From Pomphorhynchus laevis (taxonomy: Eukaryota > Acanthocephala > Palaeacanthocephala > Echinorhynchida > Pomphorhynchidae): DNA of 64,000 nt. Every line of letters begins with the position of its first letter. The first letter of the stretch is position 1. The notes under the pieces are model-generated. The model worked only from the letters and a program-made list of their open reading frames with translations, was not told the origin of the DNA and ran no database searches. The stretch lies in assembly GCA_012934845.2 (NCBI GenBank), contig WNNJ02002127.1, forward strand, positions 1 to 64,000, read 5' to 3'. Of this stretch, positions 11,205-21,270 are shown piece after piece. A program made the position numbers and the translations under genes.

Positions 11205-11700
11205 TGATACGTTTGGTGAATGCTAAATCGAGAATGGATCCCGCCCTTGATCAACTACATGTAGGTTTGTATATATGCTGAATTAGAAGCAGTTCATCAA
11301 CTAGGAATTCGGATAAATCTTTTTCATCAATGCTACCTTCAGTAAAGAGATATACTGACCAGCTTGATTTTGGTAGATTGAAATCGACAACGAGTATAAA
11401 ATGTTTGCTAGCGCACAAGAAACTCAACAGTGACTTTAAATAATCAAAAATTATTGGAACATATGGTGACCGATATAGAACGCAAATATTAATCATGGCG
11501 GACTCACAGTTTGCATAAAAGCGCAAACTCTCAAACGATCCATTCTCGTCACATTTAATTGATATATTTGATATAATGAAATTGTTGCGAACGTACGAAC
11601 CAACTCCACCTCCACGATTACCCGATATTCGATCAGCTCGTAGCAGTCGATAACCTGGAATGTTAATAAAGGTATCCGTAACATAAAGATGTAACCAGGA
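11205..11700 (-). pseudogene. LINE D apurinic-type endonuclease
   Basis: On the minus strand, frames 11684-11493 and 11526-11251 hold remnants of the AP endonuclease of ORF2: ICVLYRSPY followed by FILVVDFNLPKSSW, the usual GDFN motif written here as VDFN. The position between ORF1 and the linker is as expected. The Gly-to-Val change in the GDFN box and the split frames indicate decay. Confidence 0.65.
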
Positions 11701-11832
11701 TTCAGTTATACAGAAAAAATCTTACGAATTTGACAGAATATGTTGCTAAAATTCTACTAGCTGAGCTAGCAAACTACGCAAATTCGAATAGCTGATTGAC
11801 AAATGCTGTGAAACATTACTAACACTATATGT

Positions 11833-12375
11833 TTATTGTTTCGTCTCAAAAATACCTTCGAATGAAACCAGACATACTAAAGGAGGATATATGTCCACAG
11901 TATTTGTTGAAGGGATAATTGCAGAATTATCAAAATTCATGTACGTTGACTCAGATTGAATGAAACCATCACCAGCCAAATCAATGTTTATTGAAGCACT
12001 CATAGGGTCTTCTTTGCTGATCATGCAAGGAAATTTTCCAATGTGTGCAGATCGTGCATCGTTGATTTATCTATATTTTGTGTAGGCGGAACCGAGGATG
12101 CGCTGTCAACATTTTTGTAAAGTGTGGCACAGCAAAATCCACATAAATATTTTCGAGCCGAAAAGTCAGATTCATCAGCTGATGGGTAGCAAACAGCGTT
12201 CAAGCATTTCAGTCTATTCCATTACGCCCCACTTGTCTCGTAATATAATCAATATTGTTTGCTTAGTCGCAAGGTAACATATCTGAGAAGCGTTATTTAT
12301 TGATTGATTTTAAGTTGAATTTGGAATAGTACCAACATCACTGATTTTAGGAGGTCGACTACGAGATTTTGCCAT
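11833..12375 (-). pseudogene. LINE D ORF1
   Basis: A start codon at 12375 begins MAKSRSRPPKISD, like the basic N-termini of the other ORF1s. After a stop and frame changes, 12203-12021 has ARKYLCGFCCATLY, the last Cys pair of the PHD-like finger, and 12024-11833 gives an acidic, unrecognised tail. The RNA-binding half seen in LINE A is missing. Non-functional. Confidence 0.55.
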
Positions 12376-12585
12376 TGAATCAATATCAACGGTTGTTTAT
12401 ATCGTATTTTTCTGTTTATCGATTAGCCGAGGATAACGAACTTGACAGATTGTTTGTGTTTTGTATATATGTTATATATCTTGTATATATTCTTTATATC
12501 ACCAGAACAAGTTTTTAAGCATAATAATTTGGTTTTCTAGCGAAATCCATTCGATAAAAAGCTTAAGACAATATTTTCTTTAAAT

Positions 12586-12612
12586 TTTCGACGGCGCAGT
12601 CATCCTCATCAG
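12586..12612 (-). ncRNA. Hammerhead-like core, left arm
   Basis: On the minus strand CUGAUGA (12612-12606) is followed by 16 bases with a short GAC/GUC stem and then GAAA (12589-12586). It is the diverged partner of the motif at 13192. Its stem II is weaker than in the right arm, so this copy is probably inactive. Confidence 0.4.
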
Positions 12613-12727
12613 TAACTAAAAATTTTACAAAATTGAGACAGTTAACGACGAAAATATTTCCTGGAAAAAATTTGAGTGAAAAATAAGATTTCATTTAAAA
12701 TTTGAATTTTAATTCCAGTCTGTTTTG

Positions 12728-13020
12728 ATGACGTTGCTAGTTTCTTATCGTGCGCCGAGAACGGAATTGCTTGCAAGGTTTGTCCTTCCTCTTACATAGG
12801 ACAGACAAAACAAGGTCTAAGTAAACGAATATACCAACATAAGGCAGGAATTAAGAGCGTAGAACACTCGTCAGCTCTGCTACATCACGTGATATCCAAA
12901 GATCATTTAATTAGTTTTGATGCCGCTGAAGTGGTAGAGAGATTCCTTACTTAGCCGACTCCTAATAAAAGAAATCGATACATATACGTGCCAACGCGTG
13001 ACCAATGGAAGGCAATAGGG
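12728..13020 (+). pseudogene. PLE GIY-YIG endonuclease remnant
   Basis: The plus frame reads CAENGIACKVCPSSYIGQT, then LSKRIYQHKAGIKS, then LLHHVISKDHLISFD. This is the Cys-x2-Cys, YIGQT and arginine/histidine pattern of the PLE GIY-YIG domain, comparable with 2700-2830. Only the endonuclease remains, and the frame ends at a stop near 12955. The RT that would precede it is absent, replaced by the inverted copy of the downstream region. Confidence 0.75.
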
Positions 13021-13191
13021 ACAATTGGATTCTGAAAATTTCGTTATCGTCGCACAATAAGAAACTAGCAACGCCATCAAAAACACACTGGTATTGGAAG
13101 TCAAATTTTAAATGAAATCTAATTTTTCACTCAAAATCTCACAGGAAATATTTTCGTCACAAAATGTCTCAATTTGTAAAATTTTTAGTTT

Positions 13192-13218
13192 CTGATGAGA
13201 ACGACTGCGTCGTCGAAA
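13192..13218 (+). ncRNA. Hammerhead-like core, right arm
   Basis: CUGAUGA (13192-13198), then G pairing with C13214, a bulged A, ACGAC (13201-13205) pairing with GUCGU (13209-13213) round a three-base loop, then GAAA (13215-13218). This is a good hammerhead stem II. It lies about 170 bp downstream of the GIY-YIG remnant on the same strand, the same side of the ORF as the motif at 3037. Stem III and the cleavage triplet are unclear. Confidence 0.5.
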
Positions 13219-13550
13219 ATTTAAAGAAAATATCGTCTTAAGCTTTTATCGAATGAATTTCGACAGAAAATCAAATGTTTATTTTCATTCGAATATAATT
13301 CTTTCAGATTTGCTGATAAATTCATTTGAGGGTAAAACGTTTTAAAGCATTTTAAAGTTAAAATGCTTATAATGCTTATAAAGTTAAAATGCTTCTAGTT
13401 ATGTAAGAAGTCTAAATATCGAATAATATTTTTTAGCGACTTTATTATCTGAAAATAATGAACGATAATGTTATTCTACAATTATTAAATTTATTATGAA
13501 CGCTGTCATTAGAGATCTTTTAACATACGTTCTATTTTTGAACTAAGCAA

Positions 13551-14065
13551 AATGATCGTCAGCCAGCATCAAAACGGACCAACGCGTCAAATGTAGGTAT
13601 TGGACAAGTAGCTGATGAGGTCCACCAATACTGAAATGTAGCGTACTGCTGTTGGCTTATAGGATTGAAGCAAAGTGTAGTGTCATTAGAAATTTCAATT
13701 GTAACAATGACTGCATAATTAAATTAACTTACAATTAGGAAGCAAACTATCGATGACTAGTTTGATAATATAAATTAATTGCAAATATAGATAGGTTTTC
13801 AAATTGAAGGTAGATCCATCCCCTACCAACGATGATTTAATTTGAAATCAGAAATGATTTCAATTAAATTTGCAAAATGTAAGACTAAAGTCTTTCATTA
13901 AAACTAAATGCCAAAAAGCAGACGAGTCGAATGATCGTCAGCCAGCATTAAAAGAACCGAAACGTGAAATGTGGTATTAGCTGATGAGGTCCACCAATAC
14001 TGAAATTACGCCTACCGCTGTTGGCTTATAGGATTAAATCAAAGTGCAGTGTGACCAAAAATTTC
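13551..14065 (+). repeat. Pair of ~140-bp direct repeats with CUGAUGA...GAAA
   Basis: Copies at 13551-13696 and 13930-14065. Both begin AATGATCGTCAGCCAGCAT, both hold CTGATGAGGTCCACCAATACTGAAAT in two parts (13612-13636 and 13981-14005), and both end with GCTGTTGGCTTATAGGATT. Within each, AGCCA near the start can pair with TGGCT near the end, and GTATT with AATAC around the CTGATGA. The intervening DNA is AT-rich and unrelated. They are probably terminal pieces of a non-autonomous or dead retroelement. Confidence 0.65.
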
Positions 14066-14439
14066 AAAATATCAACTTTCCCAAAGTTAATATATATATC
14101 AATATACAAGAATTTCAATTATATAGATCCATATACGATTACAATATTTTCCGTTTAATAAAACACTGGTTGTGCTAAAACCTTAAACAAAACGAAAACT
14201 TTTAAAGCATCTAAAGCGTGCTAAAGTTTAATTTTATATAATTAATATTTATAAAAAATAATGCTAATAATGCTAAATAAAATTTAAATAATTAAATAAT
14301 AAATAATTAACTTATACTAAATAATTATAATGATTATATGTAATTATTTAATTATATAATATAAATGTTATATTATATGGGCATATATGTTCATTTATTT
14401 TATTAAAATTAAGAATTTTGCAATTGCATTCTGTTTCTA

Positions 14440-15020
14440 ATATCATCATTACATATATATCAATTCTTTATTATAATTACAAATTTTTCGTCCTAATGGC
14501 GGTAACAATTTATACCTTATTTTAGAAATATATTTACTTAAATATGATCCTATTATTTCTTTACTTTTAGAATTATTTAAGATTCTACCTATATTTATGT
14601 TATCTATACATTTATTAATGAAGTTTATGGTTAATGTATATTTTCTATTGTTATTATTAACATTTATTGTACGATTATAGTATTTTGTATTACAATAACT
14701 GTCTATTATACAACTTAGACTATCATAGTCGTTAATTAATTTTTGATTTATTGAACATATGATATCTTTAGAAAAACTTCTAATATATTCTAAAGTTGTA
14801 TTAATTAGTTGTATTAATATTTATAATTGTTTTATCGTCCTAATGGCGGTATATTAAATATATACCGATATATAGAATATAGTAAATATATTCTAGAAAT
14901 ATATTTACTTAAATCTGACCCTATTATTTCTTTACTTTTATAATTATTTAAAAATCTACCTTTATTTATATTATCTATGGTCAGTGTATATATTTTTATT
15001 TTATTTTGTGAACATTGCAT
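14440..15020. repeat. AT-rich block with a ~165-bp direct repeat
   Basis: Positions 14483-14640 and 14834-15000 share the same sequence, starting CGTCCTAATGGCGGTA and continuing through TTTACTTAAAT, CCTATTATTTCTTTAC and ATTATCTAT. The minus strand gives Asn/Ile/Tyr-rich open frames (for example KYTLTINFINKCIDN) of the sort seen in the AT-rich PLE at 43180-44310, but no diagnostic motif. It may be a pseudo-LTR pair of that family; this is a guess. Confidence 0.5.
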
Positions 15021-15179
15021 TCATATCTTTTTTAGATTAAAGCGATGATTGTGGGAGAACATTATAGACATGAGAAATATTTTTATTGAATAAAAATATA
15101 TTTTATTGTTATTTGCATTTGTTGCCCGATTTTAGTATTTTATATTACAAAATAAAATACTAAATTATAACGATAATTG

Positions 15180-15300
15180 TCGAAAATTTAAAAATTGTTA
15201 TAAGATTTTTATGAAATGACTAATAAATAACAGACGTTGTATCAGAATAAGGATTAGATGTCATCAGAAGCAACTGCTGATATATATTTAATAATCTATT
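15180..15300. repeat. Degraded PLE-tail fragment
   Basis: AACAGACGTTGTATCAGAATAAGG...TTAGATGTCATCAG...AACTGCTGATAT resembles the start of the conserved tail block at 22600-22650, 42960-43010 and 57490-57540. It breaks off before the pseudoknot-capable core. Confidence 0.6.
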
Positions 15301-15572
15301 ATTTTGATTAACAAAAATTGTTTGGCAAACATAGGGATTCACAATTTAAGTATAAAGATTAGGAATACTTGTTTATGCTTGTCTGTTGTGTGCTAAATTG
15401 TGCTTCGTATTCTTAGTTATCCTTGACGTGATTAACTTTGTAAATATTCAAATCAAGATATTTCAGCCAGTCAAAATAAAAAAAATAATAATGCTACATT
15501 AATAAATCAAAATTTAATAATTAGATAATAAATAATTATAAATAACAGTTTTAAGGTTTTATTGCTCGTTCT

Positions 15573-15890
15573 ATGTCATGTAGAAACGGTACTCCGTATT
15601 GCAGCACAGCGGGTCAGTTATTTCAGCGCGTGTCCGTCGCACTGATGAGAGGAAATGCAAAAGCGATCCTCAAAAGTCTTGACGAGATGGGCCAACCCTT
15701 ACTAGAGAAAAGTCTTGGTTATTGTGACGACCCATCTCCGCGACTCTTTTCTATGAGCAACCTTGCACTGTCCGAGGCCCAGTCAGTTGAGATAGTTCAT
15801 GACTCCAATATCTGGACAGCTTCCGTCGTCAAAGGCGACCATTCTGAGGTTGACATGCCTGTCCTGCAACTCATGTCTCCACGACGACCT
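15573..15890 (+). pseudogene. RLE-LINE C-terminal fragment, 5' part of a chimeric ORF
   Basis: The first ~50 codons of the ORF starting at 15573 include LFQRVSVALMRGNAKAILKSL. This is close to RQRLSVVVQRGN at 21838-21880 on the other strand, the C-terminal signature of one RLE-LINE group. The next ~55 codons are not recognised. This stretch is visibly more GC-rich than the ubiquilin sequence that follows in the same frame, so the ORF is a fusion made by insertion or template switching, not a natural protein. Confidence 0.55.
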
Positions 15891-17249
15891 TCGGTATATC
15901 ACTCAACATCTAAACAATCATATAATGCTTCTTTGTCACTCCAGCAATCACCAACAATTAAGGAGGGGTTGATATCGCATCAACCGAATATTGATCAACA
16001 TACTGATGGAACTGCAACATTATCCATATTACCACTTGTATCATTTTCGAGCCTTCCATTTGGAAATTCAAATTTTACTGAAATACAACAAAATATTTTT
16101 GGCACTATTCAGACTAATCCACATGCAATTCAAAATCTTCTAAGTAATAATTTGGCTCAAGGACTTATGAGTAATCCTGTATTGCTTAGTTCAATTAAGC
16201 TTAACAATCCACAAATGTAAAGAGTGATGAAGCAGAACCATGACGTTTTACAATTCTGTAACAATCCAGATTTTATGCGTCAAACAATGGAAATGATTCG
16301 CAAGCCTACAGCTATACAGGAAATTACGAGAAACCATGATAGAGCCCTGATTAACCTTGAGAGTTTACTAAGCGGATATAATGTTCGACAGAGAATTTAT
16401 CGCGATTTTTAAGAACCAATGCTTAATGTGGCACATGAGCAGTTTGACGATAACCCTCTGAATACTAATTCTAGCTCATCTAGTACAGCTAACACTAGTC
16501 AAGTAGGAACTAAAAATACAAACCTCCTGCCTAACCCTGGGGCATCTCCAATTACTACCTTTCAAATCGATTCGTCTAGATCATATATATCTAATACAAA
16601 TCGTTTAGAGTCGCCTTTGCAACCTATGTCAAGCGAAAACACTAATTGGTATTCTACGAGGAACCCTCAACAATTATTAGTAGGCGCTGCTGAAAATCCT
16701 CGCATGTTAATCGACATGTTGCGAGCATCCAGTTTAAACCCAAACATGGATAATTCTATCCGCGATTCTGGTATTCTACTTAATCTGCTGCGTACATATG
16801 AATTTATACAGGACGAAAGACAGAGAGACCAAGTACATCGTGCAATTCATGAGTTTATAAGTCAGTGGCCAATACCTGAAATTCGTGCTCTATGCACAAA
16901 TACTCAAACATTGAGTACGATTGTACAAATTCTACATAACCTAATTCGTCTTAGGGACGCATTCCCACAAGTATATTCACAGTTGATATCTTCAAATATA
17001 AGCGGTCTAGTCGATAATCAAATGAATAGTCAACCTACTTCATCTGATGTGGATTCTATTCAATCACCAAGCAATAGACAAACAGCTTATGCAACAACAG
17101 TATTTCAAAATTTACAATGCTCAAATCAAGATTATACTGCTTCGTTGTTTCAACCATTAGATCGTCTTCATCCCCAGCAACATCAGCCGACAAATCAACA
17201 ACCAAACCAAACTCAAGAACAACTTTATGCATCCGAACTTGTACAATGA
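15891..17249 (+). pseudogene. UBQLN: Ubiquilin-like pseudogene (STI1-repeat region)
   Basis: One frame matches the central region of ubiquilin, the proteasome shuttle factor. It has an FTEIQQNIFGTI...NPHAIQNLL STI1-like segment, then SNPVLL...NNPQM, then NNPDFMRQTMEMIR, RNHDRALINLES, YNVRQRIYRDF, EPMLNVAHEQF and PNPGASP, and a second STI1-like block to 17249. The N-terminal ubiquitin-like domain and C-terminal UBA are missing, so it could not bridge proteasome and ubiquitin. Two in-frame TAA codons (16218-16220 and 16410-16412) fall where the family has Gln (NPQMQ, DIQEPM), each one C-to-T from CAA. No introns are seen, suggesting a retrocopy. Translation as a real protein would need stop read-through. 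Confidence 0.75.
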
Positions 17250-18495
17250 TTTTATTCATCCGTAAAACGTTTCCAATTAATAGTCTAAATTAAATATTTT
17301 AATAATATTTTGTTGATTTGTATAGTGTAAATTTAATATTTTAATAATAGTTTCTTGGTGTATAATTATACATAATAAGAAAAAGAAAATAAAAAATGTA
17401 TCAACATGTATATTTCTACATTATAAGAAATGTTTTTATATTTCTTATAATTATAAATTATATAAATTATGTAAATTATTGTAAATTATATTTTTAATCT
17501 TAGTTGATGGGTTGATTTTATAATGATTTTATTCAAATGTTTTTAATTATTATTAGTACCGCAGCATTCCATTCAATAATCAACTACGGCAACAAATTTT
17601 AGTTTAAGATTACAATGAAAAGTTTATAATTAATTGTTAATTACTAAATTATTATTTGATTATTAATATTAATTTTTTAAATGTACAAAATTATTCAAAA
17701 GTATAAAAACATCATGAAATAAAATAATCTAAGTGCATCATAGCTTTTTCTTGCTAAAGATGATCTGGCTGCTCTTAGGCACATTGAAGTAGTCATTACA
17801 AGACTTGCACAAATTCTACAACACCAATTATGTATTGACTGTATGTCAACCTAGTTTTGATACAGTGTTTCTTGCAATTCGCTTTTTTAGGTTGGAAGCC
17901 ATATTTCCTTATCTGTATGTCAAACACAACCAGTATGAATGCTGCGTGTTCAATTAATATTAAATAATTATATTAATGATGAATTAATATTATTACTGAC
18001 AATATTAAAGGCAATTTCAATCATATAAAACTTTAAATATTTTCTGACGATATTTAAAATTCCAAAAAATATTTCAGTATATTTGCTGGGAATGACCTTC
18101 GAAATTTACAACCTTTTACGACCTAGTTGATTTCCGTTCATTTCATGGATATTAACTACTAAATTATTAATAATTGAATCAATTATTACCACATATTTTA
18201 TGATTCAAATAATAGTGATAGTTACTTTAAAAACTTTTTAGTTTGAAAACCAAAGAAAATTATTCTTGTTATTATATTTTTAATATTTTAATATTTTAAA
18301 TAATATATATAATTTAACTTTTTTGAAGCATCCAAAATGCAATTTTCTAGATGCGCTATTCTTTTTATCATAAATTGGGCGCCAATATTTGATTTCGTTC
18401 TTGTATTCAAGGTAATTACATTCATTTAAATTTCAAACGAATATCACATCAGTGTTTGTCAAAACAATTTTCCGGGAAAGATCCGTATATAAATC
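17250..18495. other. AT-rich intergenic region; possible small exon at 17744-17854
   Basis: Mostly A/T-rich with no repeats matched elsewhere. After an AG at 17742-17743, 36 codons are open (LAKDDLAALRHIEVVI..., stop 17852-17854). This resembles a terminal exon but has no recognised homology and may be chance. Upstream of lipin, AAG|GTAATT near 18412 and CACATCAG near 18450 could be donor and acceptor of a small 5' UTR intron; this is speculative. Confidence 0.4.
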
Positions 18496-21270
18496 ATGAA
18501 GCTAACGAACTGGTTTCACTGGATTCATAGTTCTATTAATACTACGAATTTAGCTGGATCTATAGATGTAGTAGTGATAAAGCATCAAGACGGTAGCCTT
18601 CGAGCATCACCATTTTATGTTCGATTTGGTAAATTGGACGTTTTGAACTCAGAAGGAAAAGATGTTTACATTCATGTTAACGGTAATCCTGCTGATATTC
18701 ATATGATTTTATCAGATGAGGGTCAGGCATATTTCCGCGAAACTACTGTAAAGTTAATTGACGACACAAATATGATTGCTAATGAAATGTCAGCTAGCGA
18801 CAGTAACTTGGATGACGTTGTACATCTAAATAGTTCATCCATCGTTGAAAATAATCAATCAACTATATCAGTTGTTGATTTACAATCACAACAGTTAAAG
18901 GCTGTCGAACGTAGTATTTATGAACAACGTGAAATTGATCAGCTTTTCAAAAACAAATATATTGACAAGCAGTCTACTCAACAGCGTAAAATTCAAACTT
19001 TTAACAAGCAAGCAACATCAAAACAGCGTCGTCCGGTGATAAGAAGGCGATCATCTAGCTACGACAGTAATTGTATGAGCGAGGAAGATCCCAATATTTT
19101 GACACCTCCGAAACATGCCGATAGGCAAATTAATAAGCAACGTACCAAGGAAATAAAGAAAGATAATCTTAATATAATGAAGGGTACAATGACTGATGAA
19201 GATCTCAGACGACAAAATGATATTATCCAAAAATTACAGTCTACTATCGAACAACAAGCAAGTCATCAGAGTTTTGTTACTGATGACGGTATTGCACGAT
19301 GTCAGAGCGATAGTGATTTGGACAAACGACGAGGAATACCGTCTACTGAAGCGACATTTTTTCTAGCATCAGGAAGAAAGGCCATATCGGAAATAGTCCT
19401 TCGCTGTAATTACAAAGAAGTCGAAGACAATAATACTTTAGATAAAATAGATAACGAGAATTGTTATTATTCTTATTCGAATAGTAGATCGTGCAGTTGC
19501 ATAGGTACAGCTTACTCTAAATGCAAACAAGCTTCGACCTTTTTCCAGGATGAACCGTTTGTTTTTTCAATCAGTAGCATATCCGAAGCAGTCTGCTACA
19601 TACAACATATGAAAAATGAATTAGATAAATTAAGTAGTATAAGCAGAAATAGAAAAATCAGCAGTACAAATCTCATAACCGAATTAGCCGATTCTTTGGT
19701 TAGCGCTACGTCTGTAGTTGACTCAAAGTCTAGTCCTGATACTTGTGATCATTCCCCTGACTTAAATGTCGATACTCGTGCTTGTTTTCCTTCGCATACT
19801 AAAGATATTGACAGCGAATGTCTTGGTGGTTACACAAATCAATTATTTTCTGATCGACAATCATCTGGAATGTATTTAGAAGATGCTCTAAACAAAGCCA
19901 TTGTTGATCCTGAAATTTCTTCTCTGTATTTAAATCGCATTGGCTGTAATTTCATGGACGATGAACTGGATTCGTCTAATCGTGGAGCGTCACTATCATC
20001 TACACCTAATGTTATGGACACTTTGAGTCTAATTTTAGGAAATGTTGCAATTTCTGATTGTGGTGGTTTGTCAAGTCAAGATATTACCAGTGAATTATTT
20101 GAAAAATCATTAATTAATAAAGAGAAATTTATTCAAAATCCTGATGTAATCCACAGTCCAAATTTGGTAGTGCGAATTAACAATCGATATTACAATTGGA
20201 AAACCGCATCACCAATGATTATTGCAGCTTGCATTTTTCATCAGCGACTTTCAAAAGACAGCGTGGACAAACTTGTTGAACAGCATATGCCGACAACAAA
20301 TTACATTGTAGAGAACAAATCAGCAGTTGAAACAGCAACCGGCGGTAGTAGTTGGTGGATATTTGGACGTGGATGGGCTTATAATAGTTATCAACAAAGT
20401 AAAAACAGAGAGGTGACGGTGAATGATGACGCAGTTATTAAGGGTGATATTAAAGAGTCACACCATATCACGAATGTAACGTCCGTTATGGAATCGTCGG
20501 TTCGTCAGCAAACTAAATCACATAGGATATCATTGACTTCAGAAGAACTAAAATCTTTGAATCTAAGATACGGTGAAAATGAAGTTACATTTTCAGTTAC
20601 GACTGCTTTGCAAGGAACTTCGGTTGTAACCGCAAGTGTGTTTCTTTTTAATGAATCAGACAGATTTGTAATTTCAGACATTGACGGAACAATCACTCGT
20701 TCTGATGTCATCGGTCAAATACTACCCTTAGTTGGACGCGATTGGTCTCACGATGGAATAGCCGAATTCTTTTGTGCCATAGCAGATAATGGTTACAATT
20801 TTATTTACGTTTCAAGTAGATCCATCGGTCAATCTGCTTTAACAAAAGGATATTTAGGGAGACTACGTCAAAAGGGATTTGAACTGCCCAGTGGTCCTGT
20901 CTTATTGTCTCCAGATTCCTTGTTCAACGCTCTTTATAGAGAAGTAGTTGCGAGCAAACCGGAGGAATTTAAAATAGACTGTCTAAAGACTATAGCTACA
21001 CTATTTCCTGAAAATATTTGTCCATTTTATGCCGGTTTTGGTAATCGAGTTAATGATCAATGGGCATATACTTCTGTCGGCATACCACTGCAGAGAATAT
21101 TCACGATAAATCCAAGTGGAATAGTTAAACATCACGCATCTGATTACAGTTCGTATAACACGTTGCACGAAATTGTGGATCAATTATTTCCGCCGATTTT
21201 TAAAGGGGGTACATCTCTTCATGGACCGCAAGAATATAGTACCTTTACTTACTGGAGAAATGAAATGTAA
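18496..21270 (+). CDS. LPIN: Lipin, Mg2+-dependent phosphatidate phosphatase
   Basis: 924 codons, uninterrupted. Lipins dephosphorylate phosphatidic acid to diacylglycerol at the ER/nuclear envelope and can act as transcriptional co-regulators. N-LIP domain, residues ~1-100 (GSIDVVVIKHQDGSL, SPFYVRFGK). Polybasic stretch, residues 176-190 (KQRRPVIRRR), the likely nuclear/membrane-targeting region. A middle motif with YYNWKTASPMI and GGSSWW (616-621). Catalytic C-LIP from ~700: DxDxT at 728-732 (DIDGT), SSRSIGQ, and FGNRVNDQWAYTSVGIP. The C-terminus TFTYWRNEM matches the family end. ATG 18496 begins at the family N-terminus. AATAAA at 21651. Vertebrate and insect lipins are multi-exon, so a single open exon is unusual. 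It looks functional. Confidence 0.93.
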   Translation: MKLTNWFHWIHSSINTTNLAGSIDVVVIKHQDGSLRASPFYVRFGKLDVLNSEGKDVYIHVNGNPADIHMILSDEGQAYFRETTVKLIDDTNMIANEMSASDSNLDDVVHLNSSSIVENNQSTISVVDLQSQQLKAVERSIYEQREIDQLFKNKYIDKQSTQQRKIQTFNKQATSKQRRPVIRRRSSSYDSNCMSEEDPNILTPPKHADRQINKQRTKEIKKDNLNIMKGTMTDEDLRRQNDIIQKLQSTIEQQASHQSFVTDDGIARCQSDSDLDKRRGIPSTEATFFLASGRKAISEIVLRCNYKEVEDNNTLDKIDNENCYYSYSNSRSCSCIGTAYSKCKQASTFFQDEPFVFSISSISEAVCYIQHMKNELDKLSSISRNRKISSTNLITELADSLVSATSVVDSKSSPDTCDHSPDLNVDTRACFPSHTKDIDSECLGGYTNQLFSDRQSSGMYLEDALNKAIVDPEISSLYLNRIGCNFMDDELDSSNRGASLSSTPNVMDTLSLILGNVAISDCGGLSSQDITSELFEKSLINKEKFIQNPDVIHSPNLVVRINNRYYNWKTASPMIIAACIFHQRLSKDSVDKLVEQHMPTTNYIVENKSAVETATGGSSWWIFGRGWAYNSYQQSKNREVTVNDDAVIKGDIKESHHITNVTSVMESSVRQQTKSHRISLTSEELKSLNLRYGENEVTFSVTTALQGTSVVTASVFLFNESDRFVISDIDGTITRSDVIGQILPLVGRDWSHDGIAEFFCAIADNGYNFIYVSSRSIGQSALTKGYLGRLRQKGFELPSGPVLLSPDSLFNALYREVVASKPEEFKIDCLKTIATLFPENICPFYAGFGNRVNDQWAYTSVGIPLQRIFTINPSGIVKHHASDYSSYNTLHEIVDQLFPPIFKGGTSLHGPQEYSTFTYWRNEM

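Larger units (their letters stand above)
8840..12480 (-). mobile_element. CR1-like LINE D, decayed, nearly full length, with an insert
   Basis: In minus order: a short leader; ORF1 with start codon near 12375 and the end of the zinc finger (YLCGFCCATLY) near 12110; AP-type endonuclease (11700-11205); the linker (LPAWFNKDLK near 10900); RT pieces (9850-9264); and the C-terminus (NVWNALPEE near 8925). It is split by a foreign ~740-bp insert at about 10005-10745. All parts are frame-broken. It belongs to the same broad clade as LINEs A and B but is more diverged, hence older. Confidence 0.75.
12530..13282. repeat. Long inverted repeat around a PLE endonuclease remnant
   Basis: The left arm (about 12530-12757) is the reverse complement of the right arm (about 13053-13282). 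The arms are roughly 225 bp with scattered mismatches and small indels. The unique centre (about 295 bp) encodes part of a GIY-YIG domain, and the arms include its edges plus the downstream non-coding region. Each arm carries a CUGAUGA...GAAA motif pointing outward. This fits an inverted duplication of a PLE 3' end, an arrangement known for PLEs. Confidence 0.8.

Noticed and set aside
13612-14005. Calling the repeat pair active hammerhead ribozymes
   Set aside because: The closing pair of stem II is weak and no NUH cleavage triplet with a stem III is evident, so it is listed only as a repeat with a core-like motif.
16218-16412. Nuclear code with TAA = Gln
   Set aside because: Lipin and every long element ORF are free of internal TAA, and several end in TAA; two C-to-T changes in a retropseudogene are simpler.
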